Assembly (NCBI GenBank): GCA_028820655.1
Contig: JAPPIK010000030.1
Span: forward strand, 1-43,369
Reading direction: 5' to 3'
Length of the DNA: 43,369 nt
DNA from: Candidatus Poribacteria bacterium
GTDB lineage: Bacteria > Poribacteria > WGA-4E > JAJDTR01
The position numbers were made by a program, and so were the translations under genes. Numbering within the stretch: the stretch's first letter is position 1; every line of letters begins with the position of its first letter. Under the pieces are notes generated by a model. The model was not told the origin of the DNA. It saw only the letters and a list, made by a program, of their open reading frames with translations, and searched no databases. Below, in pieces: positions 25,292 to 33,891 of this stretch.

Positions 25292-25975
25292 TTATTGCCA
25301 CGCTTCTTCTACCCACTTCGCATAGTCATCGTCCGTATGGACATTAAGGTATCCCAGCATAGCGGAGTGCCCAAACCCGCAGAGTTCGGCACAAGGGATC
25401 TCGTACTTGCCTGTCTTTGTTGCTTCAAACCAGACGTTTATCGTCCTGCCAGGCAATGCATCCTGCTTGAGCCGCATCTGAGGTACGAAAAAACTATGGA
25501 TGACATCTTCGGACGTGAGTTCGACATGCACAACTTTATTTACCGGTACGTGCAAGTGATTCTCGAGGGTCAGATCATCGGTGGTACCCAATTTACCGTC
25601 AGGTCCCGGGTATGTCATATCCCAATTGAACTGTTTGGCATGCACTCGGACAAGCACGTCATCCGGGCTACTGGGAAACTGGGATGGTACCTTTATCTTG
25701 TTCCATTGCGGCAGGCTCAACATCGCTAGGCCGAATACAATGACAGTTGTCGCCGCCGTCCACGTGATTTCAAGCGTAGTGCTGCCTTCAATGTAATCCG
25801 CTTTGCGCCCTTCTTTAAAGCGGTATTTGATCATGAAGCCAATTAGCACCGCCATTACAGCTATAAACACGACAGCAGTAATCCAGTAGATTAGGACAAA
25901 GAGTTTGTCCACTCCTTCTCCAAAAGTAGATGCGTTTTCCGGAAGCCATGCGGGAAAATCCAGCCATTTCAGCAT
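25292..25975 (-). CDS. ctaC: Cytochrome c oxidase subunit II
   Basis: 227 residues: two helices at about 25-50 and 68-88, then the periplasmic cupredoxin domain. The CuA site is intact: H160 ('DVIHSFFVP'), C195, C199, H203 and M206 in 'CAELCGFGHSAM'. It takes electrons from a cytochrome c or copper protein and passes them to subunit I. There is no C-terminal heme, so it is aa3 rather than caa3 in form. The ATG at 25975 is chosen because AAGGAG lies 11 bases before it; an ATG at 26023 is also in frame. Confidence 0.96.
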   Translation of the reverse strand: MLKWLDFPAWLPENASTFGEGVDKLFVLIYWITAVVFIAVMAVLIGFMIKYRFKEGRKADYIEGSTTLEITWTAATTVIVFGLAMLSLPQWNKIKVPSQFPSSPDDVLVRVHAKQFNWDMTYPGPDGKLGTTDDLTLENHLHVPVNKVVHVELTSEDVIHSFFVPQMRLKQDALPGRTINVWFEATKTGKYEIPCAELCGFGHSAMLGYLNVHTDDDYAKWVEEAWQ

Positions 25976-26026
25976 TTCATTAAAATCTCCTTTCTGGGTC
26001 GCTGAATTTGTTAGAGAGGGCATCTC

Positions 26027-26815
26027 TCAAGTCATATTCACGCGACGATACGCTGTTTGCGCAGCGCACAAATACATCACAACACAAAACAGACCCGTAA
26101 CAACGAGAGACAGAGACAGTTGAGGAATATCGCCAACCGACGCCGGGTTGTCGAGATAGAGGCATCGTCGCAATGCCGCGACGCCATAGCTCAATGGATT
26201 GAATTTCATTATCCATTCAAGCAGCGGCGGCGCGCCGGCGGCGGGGAAAAACGCCCCGGATAGCAGCCAAATCGGGATGAGGATGAGATTCATCACTGCG
26301 TGAAATCCTTGTGTCGAATCCATCCGCCACGCAATCGTCAGCCCCATACTCGTGAGTCCAAAACTCAAGAGCACCATCACACCGATTGTGGATAGAACAG
26401 AAACTATGCCGGTGGACAATCCGATAATCGGCAACAGCAAGAGACAAAGCGCGCCTTGCACGAGCGCTAATGTAGTGCCACCACAGGCTTGTCCGAACAC
26501 GACGCTCAACTTGGGAACCGGAGCCACTAAAATGCCTTGAAGGAATCCTTCCCTTCGATCTTGTACAACCGCGATTGTGGCGAAAATCGCGGTGAATAAC
26601 AGGACGAGAGCCAAGACGCCGGGGTAAAAATAGACGATATAGTTTGTACCATCGGGAAGCCCGGACGGACGGAACGATGCGTTCAACCCGCCTCCCAGCA
26701 CAAGCCAAAATACCAGCGGCTGCGCAATCGCGCTGGCCACACGGCTCCGCTGACGCAAGAATCTAATGATTTCGCGCCGCCAAATTGTTGCCACAGGGAG
26801 CAGGATTCTTGCCAT
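26027..26815 (-). CDS. ABC-2 type transporter permease
   Basis: About 262 residues, six transmembrane helices, ABC2_membrane family (NodJ/DrrB-like). 'VVQDRREGFLQGILVAPVP' is the coupling helix region, and 'FPAAGAPPLLEWIMKFNPLSYG' is the typical late-loop motif. Start uncertain between ATG at 26815 and GTG at 26824. With the ATPase at 26943-27863 it forms an exporter of unknown cargo. It sits 51 bases before the subunit II start, so a link to oxidase biogenesis is possible. Confidence 0.9.
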   Translation of the reverse strand: MARILLPVATIWRREIIRFLRQRSRVASAIAQPLVFWLVLGGGLNASFRPSGLPDGTNYIVYFYPGVLALVLLFTAIFATIAVVQDRREGFLQGILVAPVPKLSVVFGQACGGTTLALVQGALCLLLLPIIGLSTGIVSVLSTIGVMVLLSFGLTSMGLTIAWRMDSTQGFHAVMNLILIPIWLLSGAFFPAAGAPPLLEWIMKFNPLSYGVAALRRCLYLDNPASVGDIPQLSLSLVVTGLFCVVMYLCAAQTAYRRVNMT

Positions 26816-26942
26816 TGAGGACACTACGCATTCTCTCTAACACAGGAATCACGACTCGGATTTTCATATAACTTCAACCTCTGAGTCCCTGTAGATAACG
26901 GTATGTTGTTCCGATATTCCCGTAAACGCTATGCGAACAATT

Positions 26943-27863
26943 CTACAATTCAAAACGGCGTCCGGTGAGTTTGATGAAGACATCCTCCAAGGTCGGCTTG
27001 CCGAAGCGAGCGGAGCGAATGTCCGATGGAAATGCGGCGACAACATCTCGAACAAACTCGTGCCCACCATCACATTCAATACGTAACATGCCCTCGACCG
27101 AGGCGACCTTGCACCCATACTGTCGGTTTATTTTCGGTGCAAGTTGATCGGGCGCTGGCGAATCAATGGTCACAATATCACCACTAATGTGATCTCTTAA
27201 CCCATCGGGTGTTCCGACGGCGACCAATTCTCCCGAGTTGAGAATCCCGACCCGGTCACATGTCTCGGCTTCATCCAATATGTGGGTTGTCAAGACAACC
27301 GTCACTTCTTCCGAAACACACAGATTATTCAGAAATCCGAGTAACCGCCGGCGGGCGATCGGATCAAGCCCCGCGCTCGGCTCGTCAAGCAACAGCAACC
27401 TAGGCCGAGGCAGCATCGTCTTGGCGATTTCGGCGCGTCGTCTCAATCCTCCGGATAGCGTTTCCACTAGGTCATCGCCCCGGTCGTCCAACTCATGTAG
27501 ACCGAGCACATCCCGGATGCGACGCTTCAAATCCGCACCCCATATCCCGTAAAGATGCCCGTGATGCCGCAGGTTTTCAGTGACCGTAAGTTTTAGGTCT
27601 AAACTTGGATGCTGGAAAACAACACCCAAGTGTTGCCTGACCGGACTGGAGTCGCGGGCAAGATTGTGCCCGAGAAGCGTCACCTCCCCGCATTCTACCG
27701 GAATAAATGTCGTAAGAATCTTGAAAAGTGTAGTCTTGCCACTTCCATTGGGCCCAAGAAACGCGAAAATCTCTCCCGTTTTGACACAAAAACTGACATC
27801 CGCCAACGCGCTTCGGTCACCGTAGGCGTGCGAGAGATTTTCTACTTCAATCGGAAACATCAT
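26943..27863 (-). CDS. ABC transporter ATP-binding protein
   Basis: 306 residues. Walker A 'GPNGSGKTT' (37-45), signature 'LSGGL' (136-140), Walker B 'LLLLDEP' (156-162), switch histidine in 'VVLTTH'. The C-terminal extension of about 90 residues ending 'PTLEDVFIKLTG' is typical of DrrA/CcmA-type exporters. It energises the adjacent permease. The gene is separated from the cupredoxin-like gene by 135 bases without features. Confidence 0.94.
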   Translation of the reverse strand: MMFPIEVENLSHAYGDRSALADVSFCVKTGEIFAFLGPNGSGKTTLFKILTTFIPVECGEVTLLGHNLARDSSPVRQHLGVVFQHPSLDLKLTVTENLRHHGHLYGIWGADLKRRIRDVLGLHELDDRGDDLVETLSGGLRRRAEIAKTMLPRPRLLLLDEPSAGLDPIARRRLLGFLNNLCVSEEVTVVLTTHILDEAETCDRVGILNSGELVAVGTPDGLRDHISGDIVTIDSPAPDQLAPKINRQYGCKVASVEGMLRIECDGGHEFVRDVVAAFPSDIRSARFGKPTLEDVFIKLTGRRFEL

Positions 27864-27998
27864 TGATTGGAAGTCGAAGGAGACGACAATCGTTCTTCAC
27901 ACTCCCGGCAAAGACCACTAAAAGCAAAAATCGAGACTTGCTCGAATGTCACTGAACTCAATCGTGTATCGGTGCGCCAGCCTCGGAAACTATTTCTT

Positions 27999-28787
27999 CT
28001 ACTCCTTCAGAGAAAGCGCAAAATCTTGCATGACGCTTCCACCCGCATCCACGGTAACGGAGACTGGCGCATCATTATTCGTTCCGCATGCTTCATGCCA
28101 ATAGCCAAGTTTGTAGGATCCCGGCGGTACGTTTTCAATCTTATATTTCCCGTTCTCATCGCTGACTGCAAAGTATGGATGCGGAATATATGCAATCCAT
28201 GCTTTCATCCAACCGTGCACATCACACTTTACGGCTACGGGGCCTTCCGCCTTCTTCACCGCTTTAACCGGCATTTTCCGTCTGCTGCCCGGCTGTGACT
28301 TGTTGAAGGCAGGATTCTTTTTACTAAAGATATGAACGTTGTGCATGATTTTGTCGGGATTAAGCATGGTCAACCGTTGTCCGACGGGAAGCAGCCGTAC
28401 ATGCGGATCAAACTGGCAACCATCCTGATCGATTTCGTATTTTATCTTGGCGCCTTTTTTGAACCCTTCACCAGACGAGATATCCATCAAGTAGACAATG
28501 GTGTTTTTCAAGGCGTTGCCCTCGCCGACAACCACCGATTTATCAAATTTATCGGTTAAACCGCAGACTTCCGGATTCTTGGTAATCGGGAGTTTTTTCA
28601 TTTCAGGCGCTTCGCCCTCAAATTTTACGGTACCGGTGATGGTGCCGCCATTGGAAACACTCCCGGCTTTATAACTTGCCGGAAACACAAGTGATTCGAC
28701 GGTTTCGCCTTCCCCGGCAGCGATGGCATTCGTCGCAAGAATGCTCGCAATGATTAAAGTTAGAATTGTAGCAACTTCGATTTTCAT
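27999..28787 (-). CDS. Periplasmic cupredoxin-like protein with CarboxypepD_reg-like tail
   Basis: 262 residues with a signal peptide (about 1-24). Residues 45-200 form a cupredoxin-like domain; candidate type-1 copper ligands are H149, C188, H191 and M194 ('IMHNVHIF', 'KCDVHGWM'). The C-terminal part ('DENGKYKIENVPPGSYKLGY') is a carboxypeptidase-regulatory-like beta sandwich. AAGGAG is seven bases before the ATG. The same architecture occurs at 35778-36542 (27999 and 35778 products are paralogues). A role as a periplasmic electron carrier between the cytochromes and oxidases is plausible but not shown. Confidence 0.85.
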   Translation of the reverse strand: MKIEVATILTLIIASILATNAIAAGEGETVESLVFPASYKAGSVSNGGTITGTVKFEGEAPEMKKLPITKNPEVCGLTDKFDKSVVVGEGNALKNTIVYLMDISSGEGFKKGAKIKYEIDQDGCQFDPHVRLLPVGQRLTMLNPDKIMHNVHIFSKKNPAFNKSQPGSRRKMPVKAVKKAEGPVAVKCDVHGWMKAWIAYIPHPYFAVSDENGKYKIENVPPGSYKLGYWHEACGTNNDAPVSVTVDAGGSVMQDFALSLKE

Positions 28788-28854
28788 GATGCAGCTCCTT
28801 TTGAGATTATTTTTTAGAGTGGACAGAATGTCAAATTATCGTTAGGTACGTCAC

Positions 28855-30591
28855 CTATGTACTATTCGCGCTTTCCCGCCTCCTCACGCTGCCTCTCAAA
28901 CCAAAGAGGACTCCGACCGAAATTAGGGCGACAACAGGCGGATACACGAAACGTCTGTTTGACGGTACGGGATCAAGAACGAACGTGTACCATGATGAAA
29001 TAGCTCGCTTGGTATTCACGTCGCCGTTGGAGCCGTCCCATGCGGAGAAAGCGATGGGAATGAAGACTCCAGGTTCAAATTTTAAGTCATTCTTGTCATC
29101 GGTCCTTAACGCCCGCTTGGTCCACAGACGGTACCGACCGTCTTCATATACAGCTTCAGTTTCTATCTGGTTTTGCGATGCTTGAACGGAGACTTTACCT
29201 ATGCCCTTGGCGTTCATTTCTGTAATCCTGTTAGCTTCCGAGACCTTCCAATGCCATAAGTAAACCGGAAGACGTCTATCGCCCCAGATGAAGTACGGTT
29301 TTGGATCCAAAGGACTTGTGGGCACCTTTACGGGAAATTGGATGGCAATGGCATCCTCAACGGTTTCGCCCGTCTCGTCATTCTGTTGCGGAAGCGTTCG
29401 CGTTCGATCGTCCCATGAAAAGAGAAATGCAACTTCATTATCGTTGTAAAAGGACTTGGCTGTTACAGAATCCAAGGAGGGATTGAACTGCCGCGGTTCA
29501 ATAATTACCTGACCCACGAGTGGAAAGTAGCTCGTGTCCTCAATTTCACCCCAAGCGGCATCATTTAATCCCGGTAGTTCGCCCAAGCGGTATTGTGAAC
29601 GCAGCACTTTGTCGCCTACGGCGGCCGGTGGACGCCCTTCGCTCCCCAGCGATTTCACGTAGTTTGCCAAGTGCCAACTCTTCTCGAATATCGGCTTCAT
29701 GGCCACGTCGAGTTTTTTCTGCTCCTCAGGGGTAATTTCATCCCCTTCTTCGATTCTGAGCATGAGGTCTTCGTACTCGTAAGCTTTTTCCTCCAACTCT
29801 GTATACTCGGCCTCCTCCTCTTCGGTCATCTCATCCTTGTCTTCAAGGGCTATAATCCGTTCGGCTTCAGCGTCCGTCAATCCGACTCGGAAGGACGACA
29901 CGAATGCCGGCATTGGGGAGCCGGCGATTCCGCCTATAAACCGTTTGAAAATATCTTCCGTTGTTGAACCGCCCCTGTAATTCCAACTGTGTTCCATATT
30001 TGCGGGCCAAGTACGAAACCCCCATTCATCGGTAAGGTCGGGTGCGGAGGTACCGTCCCCTCGCCCAAGTACACCGTGACATTCGACACAGCCAAGTTGG
30101 GCATAGAACTCTTTTCCTTTCGCGATGCTCTCTTCGGAGTAAGGTACTTTTCCCGACAGGTCAATCACCCGCGGCAACGCTCCCTCAAAACCCTCAAAGT
30201 ACGTCTTGATTTGGGCAACGAGGCTCCACCGTTCATCTTCGTTGAGGAGCCCTTCCCATGCCGGCATTGAGGATCCCGGCATGCCATTTGAAATCACCTC
30301 AAAAAGGTCCTGATCCGTCGGCAAGTTTCCACTCTCCGTAGAGCGAATCTTGTAGAGTCCTGACGTAAAATCCCTTGGACGCGGCACAAGGTTATCGGCG
30401 GCAGACCCGTCACCGGCTCCCTCAACACCGTGGCAATGAGCGCACTTGTCTATGTATAATGCCTTTCCCGCCTCAGAAGCAGCGGGGGCAGAATTGCCCT
30501 CGGCGAAAACCGGGGATGATATTATCGCAGGAAATAGAAGGAAACCTGCGAAACATATACTGAGTGATTTCTTAACAGATGGCCGACTCAT
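28855..30591 (-). CDS. Diheme cytochrome c fused to ethylbenzene-dehydrogenase-like heme domain
   Basis: 578 residues. A signal peptide (1-30) precedes two c-type heme sites (C50-AHCH and C168-VECH). Residues 243-295 are an acidic charged helical insertion, 325-545 resemble the EB_dh heme-b-binding domain ('LNDAAWGEI', 'VAFLFSWDDRTRT', 'FIPIAFSAWDG'), and a C-terminal helix anchors the protein. EB_dh domains in known enzymes form the gamma subunit of DMSO-reductase-family complexes, but no molybdenum enzyme is encoded here, so it may act as an electron carrier. Its ATG overlaps the last 20 bases of the toxin-like gene, and there is no strong ribosome-binding site of its own. Confidence 0.85.
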   Translation of the reverse strand: MSRPSVKKSLSICFAGFLLFPAIISSPVFAEGNSAPAASEAGKALYIDKCAHCHGVEGAGDGSAADNLVPRPRDFTSGLYKIRSTESGNLPTDQDLFEVISNGMPGSSMPAWEGLLNEDERWSLVAQIKTYFEGFEGALPRVIDLSGKVPYSEESIAKGKEFYAQLGCVECHGVLGRGDGTSAPDLTDEWGFRTWPANMEHSWNYRGGSTTEDIFKRFIGGIAGSPMPAFVSSFRVGLTDAEAERIIALEDKDEMTEEEEAEYTELEEKAYEYEDLMLRIEEGDEITPEEQKKLDVAMKPIFEKSWHLANYVKSLGSEGRPPAAVGDKVLRSQYRLGELPGLNDAAWGEIEDTSYFPLVGQVIIEPRQFNPSLDSVTAKSFYNDNEVAFLFSWDDRTRTLPQQNDETGETVEDAIAIQFPVKVPTSPLDPKPYFIWGDRRLPVYLWHWKVSEANRITEMNAKGIGKVSVQASQNQIETEAVYEDGRYRLWTKRALRTDDKNDLKFEPGVFIPIAFSAWDGSNGDVNTKRAISSWYTFVLDPVPSNRRFVYPPVVALISVGVLFGLRGSVRRRESANST

Positions 30592-30928
30592 GATTTAATT
30601 GTACTCTAACAGATTCGGTGGTTACAGGGGAAAAGGCATATAATGCACGACCGATCTGCGACACCCAGTTTTCGTCATGTTCCGTTAATTGTCCTAGGCG
30701 CCGCATGATTTCCTCTTTTCGTAAACAAGCAAATTTCGCCAAACACAACCTCGATACGCGTAGTAGACCACAGAACTCCCAATCTCTTATTTTGTAGTCT
30801 CCATGTCCTAACCTTTCCCGTGTAGTAATAGGCGCTAACACAGCATCTGCATCACCTTTATCAAGAACCACAAGGGCTGGGCGTATTTTCTCTCCAACCC
30901 GACCAGATAGAGGAAAGTCAACTAGCAC
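30572..30928 (-). CDS. PemK/MazF-like toxin
   Basis: 118 residues. 'VDFPLSGRVGEKIRPALVVL' and 'AVLAPITTRERLG' are the MazF/PemK fold motifs of a ribosome-independent mRNA interferase. Family members usually begin a few residues earlier ('GEIVLVDFP'); the frame does read GEI, but a stop codon lies just before it, so the first usable start is a GTG inside that strand (30928). The N-terminus may be slightly eroded. The start overlaps the antitoxin stop by 11 bases, and the 3' end overlaps the next cytochrome gene by 20 bases. Confidence 0.75.
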   Translation of the reverse strand: MLVDFPLSGRVGEKIRPALVVLDKGDADAVLAPITTRERLGHGDYKIRDWEFCGLLRVSRLCLAKFACLRKEEIMRRLGQLTEHDENWVSQIGRALYAFSPVTTESVRVQLNHESAIC

Positions 30929-31136
30929 AATTTCCCCAAACTCTTAGTTCGTCATAGATTGCGTCTCCATCATAGTAAGCTGCTAACAGATGCTTTTTCG
31001 CTGCTTCACGCCATGAGTTTTCATCTTCATCCTCATTTGCAATGGAGATATGAATTGGTTTTCCGGGTTGGACGGAAATTGGTACACTCAACTCTAGATT
31101 TGTTGAGTCCACTAAGCGTGCCGTGATTACTTTCAT
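30918..31136 (-). CDS. Antitoxin partner of the MazF-like gene
   Basis: 72 residues. 'VITARLVDSTNLELSVPI' followed by a charged helix ('SWREAAKKHLLAAYYDGD') resembles small antitoxin-like proteins encoded upstream of PemK-type toxins. The ATG at 31136 is the first in frame; an earlier TTG is not needed. It likely neutralises the toxin by direct binding. No clear promoter is visible in the 148 bases upstream, which carry a GGCGG/CCGCC hairpin. Confidence 0.7.
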   Translation of the reverse strand: MKVITARLVDSTNLELSVPISVQPGKPIHISIANEDEDENSWREAAKKHLLAAYYDGDAIYDELRVWGNCAS

Positions 31137-31222
31137 TGGCTTATGCCAAGAATTGCGCAAAGCAACCAATTCTCGGCTCCGTTAAAGTATCCTTGTAGAA
31201 TAACCCAACTTCGCAATCGTGG

Positions 31223-31242
31223 GGCGGCTTGCGGTTTCCGCC
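31223..31242. repeat. GGCGG...CCGCC hairpin in a repeat-like spacer
   Basis: 5-bp stem with an inner GCGG-TTT-CCGC alternative, in the spacer between the membrane cytochrome c gene and the antitoxin. I recall similar GCGGAAACCGC sequences as interspersed repeats in uncultured bacteria; not verified. Confidence 0.45.
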
Positions 31243-31284
31243 AACATGGGATTTTGCTATCCGTGTTGGACGCTATACTAACCC

Positions 31285-32067
31285 TTAGTGGTCAGCCTCG
31301 CCAAACGTCCTCGGTTTATAGCCGGTGTACTCGGACAAGAAGATGATGACGTCCCAAATCTCTTCTTCAGTTAGATGATCCTCCCAAACGGGCATAGCCG
31401 AATCCCAAGGTGTGGCTGCCGGCGGCAAGCCCGGCCCGCCTTTGCTGATACGCCAGAAAAAGAACGACTCTTGGAAATTCGGAATGATGCCCGGATCTTG
31501 GAAGTTGGCAGGTAACGGGTTCAACCCGTGCGCAAAGTGCCCTTCCCCGTCAAGGTCGTCGCCGTGGCAATAAAAACAGTTTTGATAGTAGACCCGACGC
31601 CCGTTTTCTGCATGGGCTTTGAACGCTTCCTTGTCATCCTTTTCGAGATGCCGAAACGGGTTTTCCACCTCCTGTGTTAAACCGATTACTTTGTCACCAT
31701 ATTTCAACTCAGCAGGGGGCGCGGGGTGGGCGGTGCGCAAAGCGGCCGGTGGATCCGCCTTAGTGGAGACCTTAGAAAAGGTGAACCCGAGTAGCACAAG
31801 CGGAATGAGAGTGCCCAATGCTATTCGTCGTATCTTTTTGTCATCATCGATAAGTGTCTCTTTTATAGGGCGGAGGAATTCGCGAAATCTATCATCCTCT
31901 ACTGACACGTGGACAAGAATCGCCAAGAGAATCAGAACGACATACATCGCGATGACGCTGGCGGGCAGCGGTACGGACCACACTCCACCGATGAAGAATC
32001 GCAGAAAGAGCCAGACCAGTAGAAAAAGTATCAGGCATCTAGTAAAAAGCGATAACCGTTTATTCAT
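31285..32067 (-). CDS. Membrane-anchored monoheme cytochrome c
   Basis: 260 residues. Three hydrophobic helices (about 11-28, 36-54, 81-99) precede a periplasmic domain with one heme site, C164-FYCH, and a candidate distal methionine in 'SAMPVWEDHL'. 'LTEEEIWDVIIFLSEYTGY' is the usual C-terminal helix of class I cytochromes c. GGAG lies nine bases before the ATG at 32067. It follows the diheme cytochrome gene by 199 bases that include a terminator-like hairpin, so it may have its own promoter. Confidence 0.9.
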   Translation of the reverse strand: MNKRLSLFTRCLILFLLVWLFLRFFIGGVWSVPLPASVIAMYVVLILLAILVHVSVEDDRFREFLRPIKETLIDDDKKIRRIALGTLIPLVLLGFTFSKVSTKADPPAALRTAHPAPPAELKYGDKVIGLTQEVENPFRHLEKDDKEAFKAHAENGRRVYYQNCFYCHGDDLDGEGHFAHGLNPLPANFQDPGIIPNFQESFFFWRISKGGPGLPPAATPWDSAMPVWEDHLTEEEIWDVIIFLSEYTGYKPRTFGEADH

Positions 32068-32198
32068 CGATGAAATCTCCAAATTGACGATCAATCAACT
32101 CATGTCGAATGAGGGGAGCACTCGGCACATGACACCGTGCTTCCCGGAAACTCTTGGTTGTGCGAATACTTTACCGATCGAGCCATTAAGCCGTATAG

Positions 32199-32220
32199 AA
32201 AACTGTGGCCGCCACCACAG
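32199..32220 (-). terminator. Intrinsic terminator behind the repeat-containing cytochrome c gene
   Basis: On the minus strand CTGTGG, 6-base loop, CCACAG, TTTTCTAT. It lies 46 bases after the stop at 32267 and would end the transcript from the upstream genes. Confidence 0.5.
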
Positions 32221-32266
32221 AAATATGGACGAGTGTGCAAAATCGGCCCAAGTCTACGTAGCCGAG

Positions 32267-33787
32267 TCACTCGGCTGCATCCTCGGCTTCTGCGGCCGAA
32301 GCCCCGGCCTCTGCAACCGTCTCTTCTGTTGCACCGGTCAGCGACGCCAAATATGCGAGAAGGTCGCTCATGTCGGCGACAGACAGCAGTAGTGGGAAAT
32401 TGTCTGGCATTGGCGAGGTAACGCTAAGTCGTTTGCCGAGCGCACGGCCGTAAATGGGGCCCTCATCAATATCGAAGGTGTCAATTACTTGCTCCTCGCC
32501 ATCGACCATCAACGTGACCTCGTCCTCATTCTCCGACACCAACTCACCTACGATTTCGTTACCGTCAAAGTCGATTATGGTCGCTTGTACCTGTACATTG
32601 GATTTGGATATGGTCTGCGTTTCTCCATCAACACTGATTATGACGTTCTCCGCATCCTCATCGGCGAGGTCGCCTCTCACTTTCGTCCCGGTGTCTGCTG
32701 TATTGACTTCGATCCAGAAATATCCTTGGTCCTTTAGATTCGTTAATTCCTCGATCGGTTCGGGATCGAGTTCGCTCAAGAGTAGTGTCTGTTCGGTTTC
32801 AATTCCGCCCGCGTCTTTCACACGCACAGTGATTTTTTCTTCGTCCTGGAAGGTGAGGGTTCCTTGAATTGAGGCGCCGTTCGTTTTCACGGTGACAGAG
32901 CCGTAACCGCTCACGATTAGGGCGTTCGGTTTAACGATAGATTCCTCGATGTACCGCATGCTGTTCAACGATGCGATATCTGTCAAGTCGGGAGCGGCGA
33001 CAACCTCAACGCCATCGTCCAAAGTTTGGCCCGCCGGTTGCTCAATCCCGGCGACCGCATGACATGCAATGCATTTCGCGCCATCGACGAACACCCTCTT
33101 ACCGCGTTCAACGTCTCCGAGTAGGAGAGGCGGCAATACCTCGACCTCCGTTATAGCGCTTCCGATATCTACGGGCGGTTCAAATTTCGTCAGATCAACC
33201 TCTCCGCCCTGAAATTGCAGAAACGCGATAACGGTTTCAATCTCCAATTCCGTTAGACTGATCGGCGGCTTCCAAACCGGCGGCATAATGTTGCCGTAGC
33301 CGGGGACAAGGAACTTGTGAGGTTCGTAAGTGGACTCAATCAGATAGTCTTTTGTCGACACTCCGGGTTGGCGTGTTCCGGCTAGAACGCCGATATCCGA
33401 TAGGTCCGGACAACGCCCCTTGGGAGCCGACGGGTCGAGCGTATGACAGGTATTGCATTTCCCTTTTCCGTTGAAAATTGCTTCGCCCGCCTCAACAAAC
33501 GCCTCTTCTGTACGTGGAATATCGTCCAGAATCACTCTTGCGGTCGAGGTTTCCGGTACGATGCTGGCGGCAAACGCATAGAACCAGATTACCAACAATG
33601 CAAACGCAAGCAACTTCATCACCCGCTGCCAGAGAATGATATTCGCAATGGTGGAGATGAAAAACCAGGTTGACCACGGCAACAGGTTCTCCGAAGCAAT
33701 CGGGAAAGCGGGGGCTTTCGCGACGTAGGCAATAAAACTCACGATCATTACAACCAAGCTAGCTATTTTTGTAATCGTGTTTGACAT
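32267..33787 (-). CDS. Membrane diheme cytochrome c with inserted beta repeats
   Basis: 506 residues. Three N-terminal helices (about 8-24, 38-55, 58-75), a first cytochrome c domain (C111-NTCH, ligand in 'NIMPPVW'), and a second (C239-IACH) whose methionine block 'TSPMPDNFPLL' lies more than 200 residues later. Between them residues 295-445 hold three successive units with the pattern 'G..v.G.l..e.e..vti.vdG.e..i..s.i', resembling the small beta domain found in planctomycete-type heme-binding proteins. The tail is Ala/Glu-rich. It probably relays electrons between the bd-like protein and soluble carriers. AGGA lies eight bases before the ATG. Confidence 0.88.
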   Translation of the reverse strand: MSNTITKIASLVVMIVSFIAYVAKAPAFPIASENLLPWSTWFFISTIANIILWQRVMKLLAFALLVIWFYAFAASIVPETSTARVILDDIPRTEEAFVEAGEAIFNGKGKCNTCHTLDPSAPKGRCPDLSDIGVLAGTRQPGVSTKDYLIESTYEPHKFLVPGYGNIMPPVWKPPISLTELEIETVIAFLQFQGGEVDLTKFEPPVDIGSAITEVEVLPPLLLGDVERGKRVFVDGAKCIACHAVAGIEQPAGQTLDDGVEVVAAPDLTDIASLNSMRYIEESIVKPNALIVSGYGSVTVKTNGASIQGTLTFQDEEKITVRVKDAGGIETEQTLLLSELDPEPIEELTNLKDQGYFWIEVNTADTGTKVRGDLADEDAENVIISVDGETQTISKSNVQVQATIIDFDGNEIVGELVSENEDEVTLMVDGEEQVIDTFDIDEGPIYGRALGKRLSVTSPMPDNFPLLLSVADMSDLLAYLASLTGATEETVAEAGASAAEAEDAAE

Positions 33788-33891
33788 GAGTTGATTCCTA
33801 CTCTTTGGAGGATGGCCGAACAGCTAGTATGCGCTCAACAATCCGGACATCGACGGACAATTGGCTATTTCGATTGTGTACAGACCTCGCA

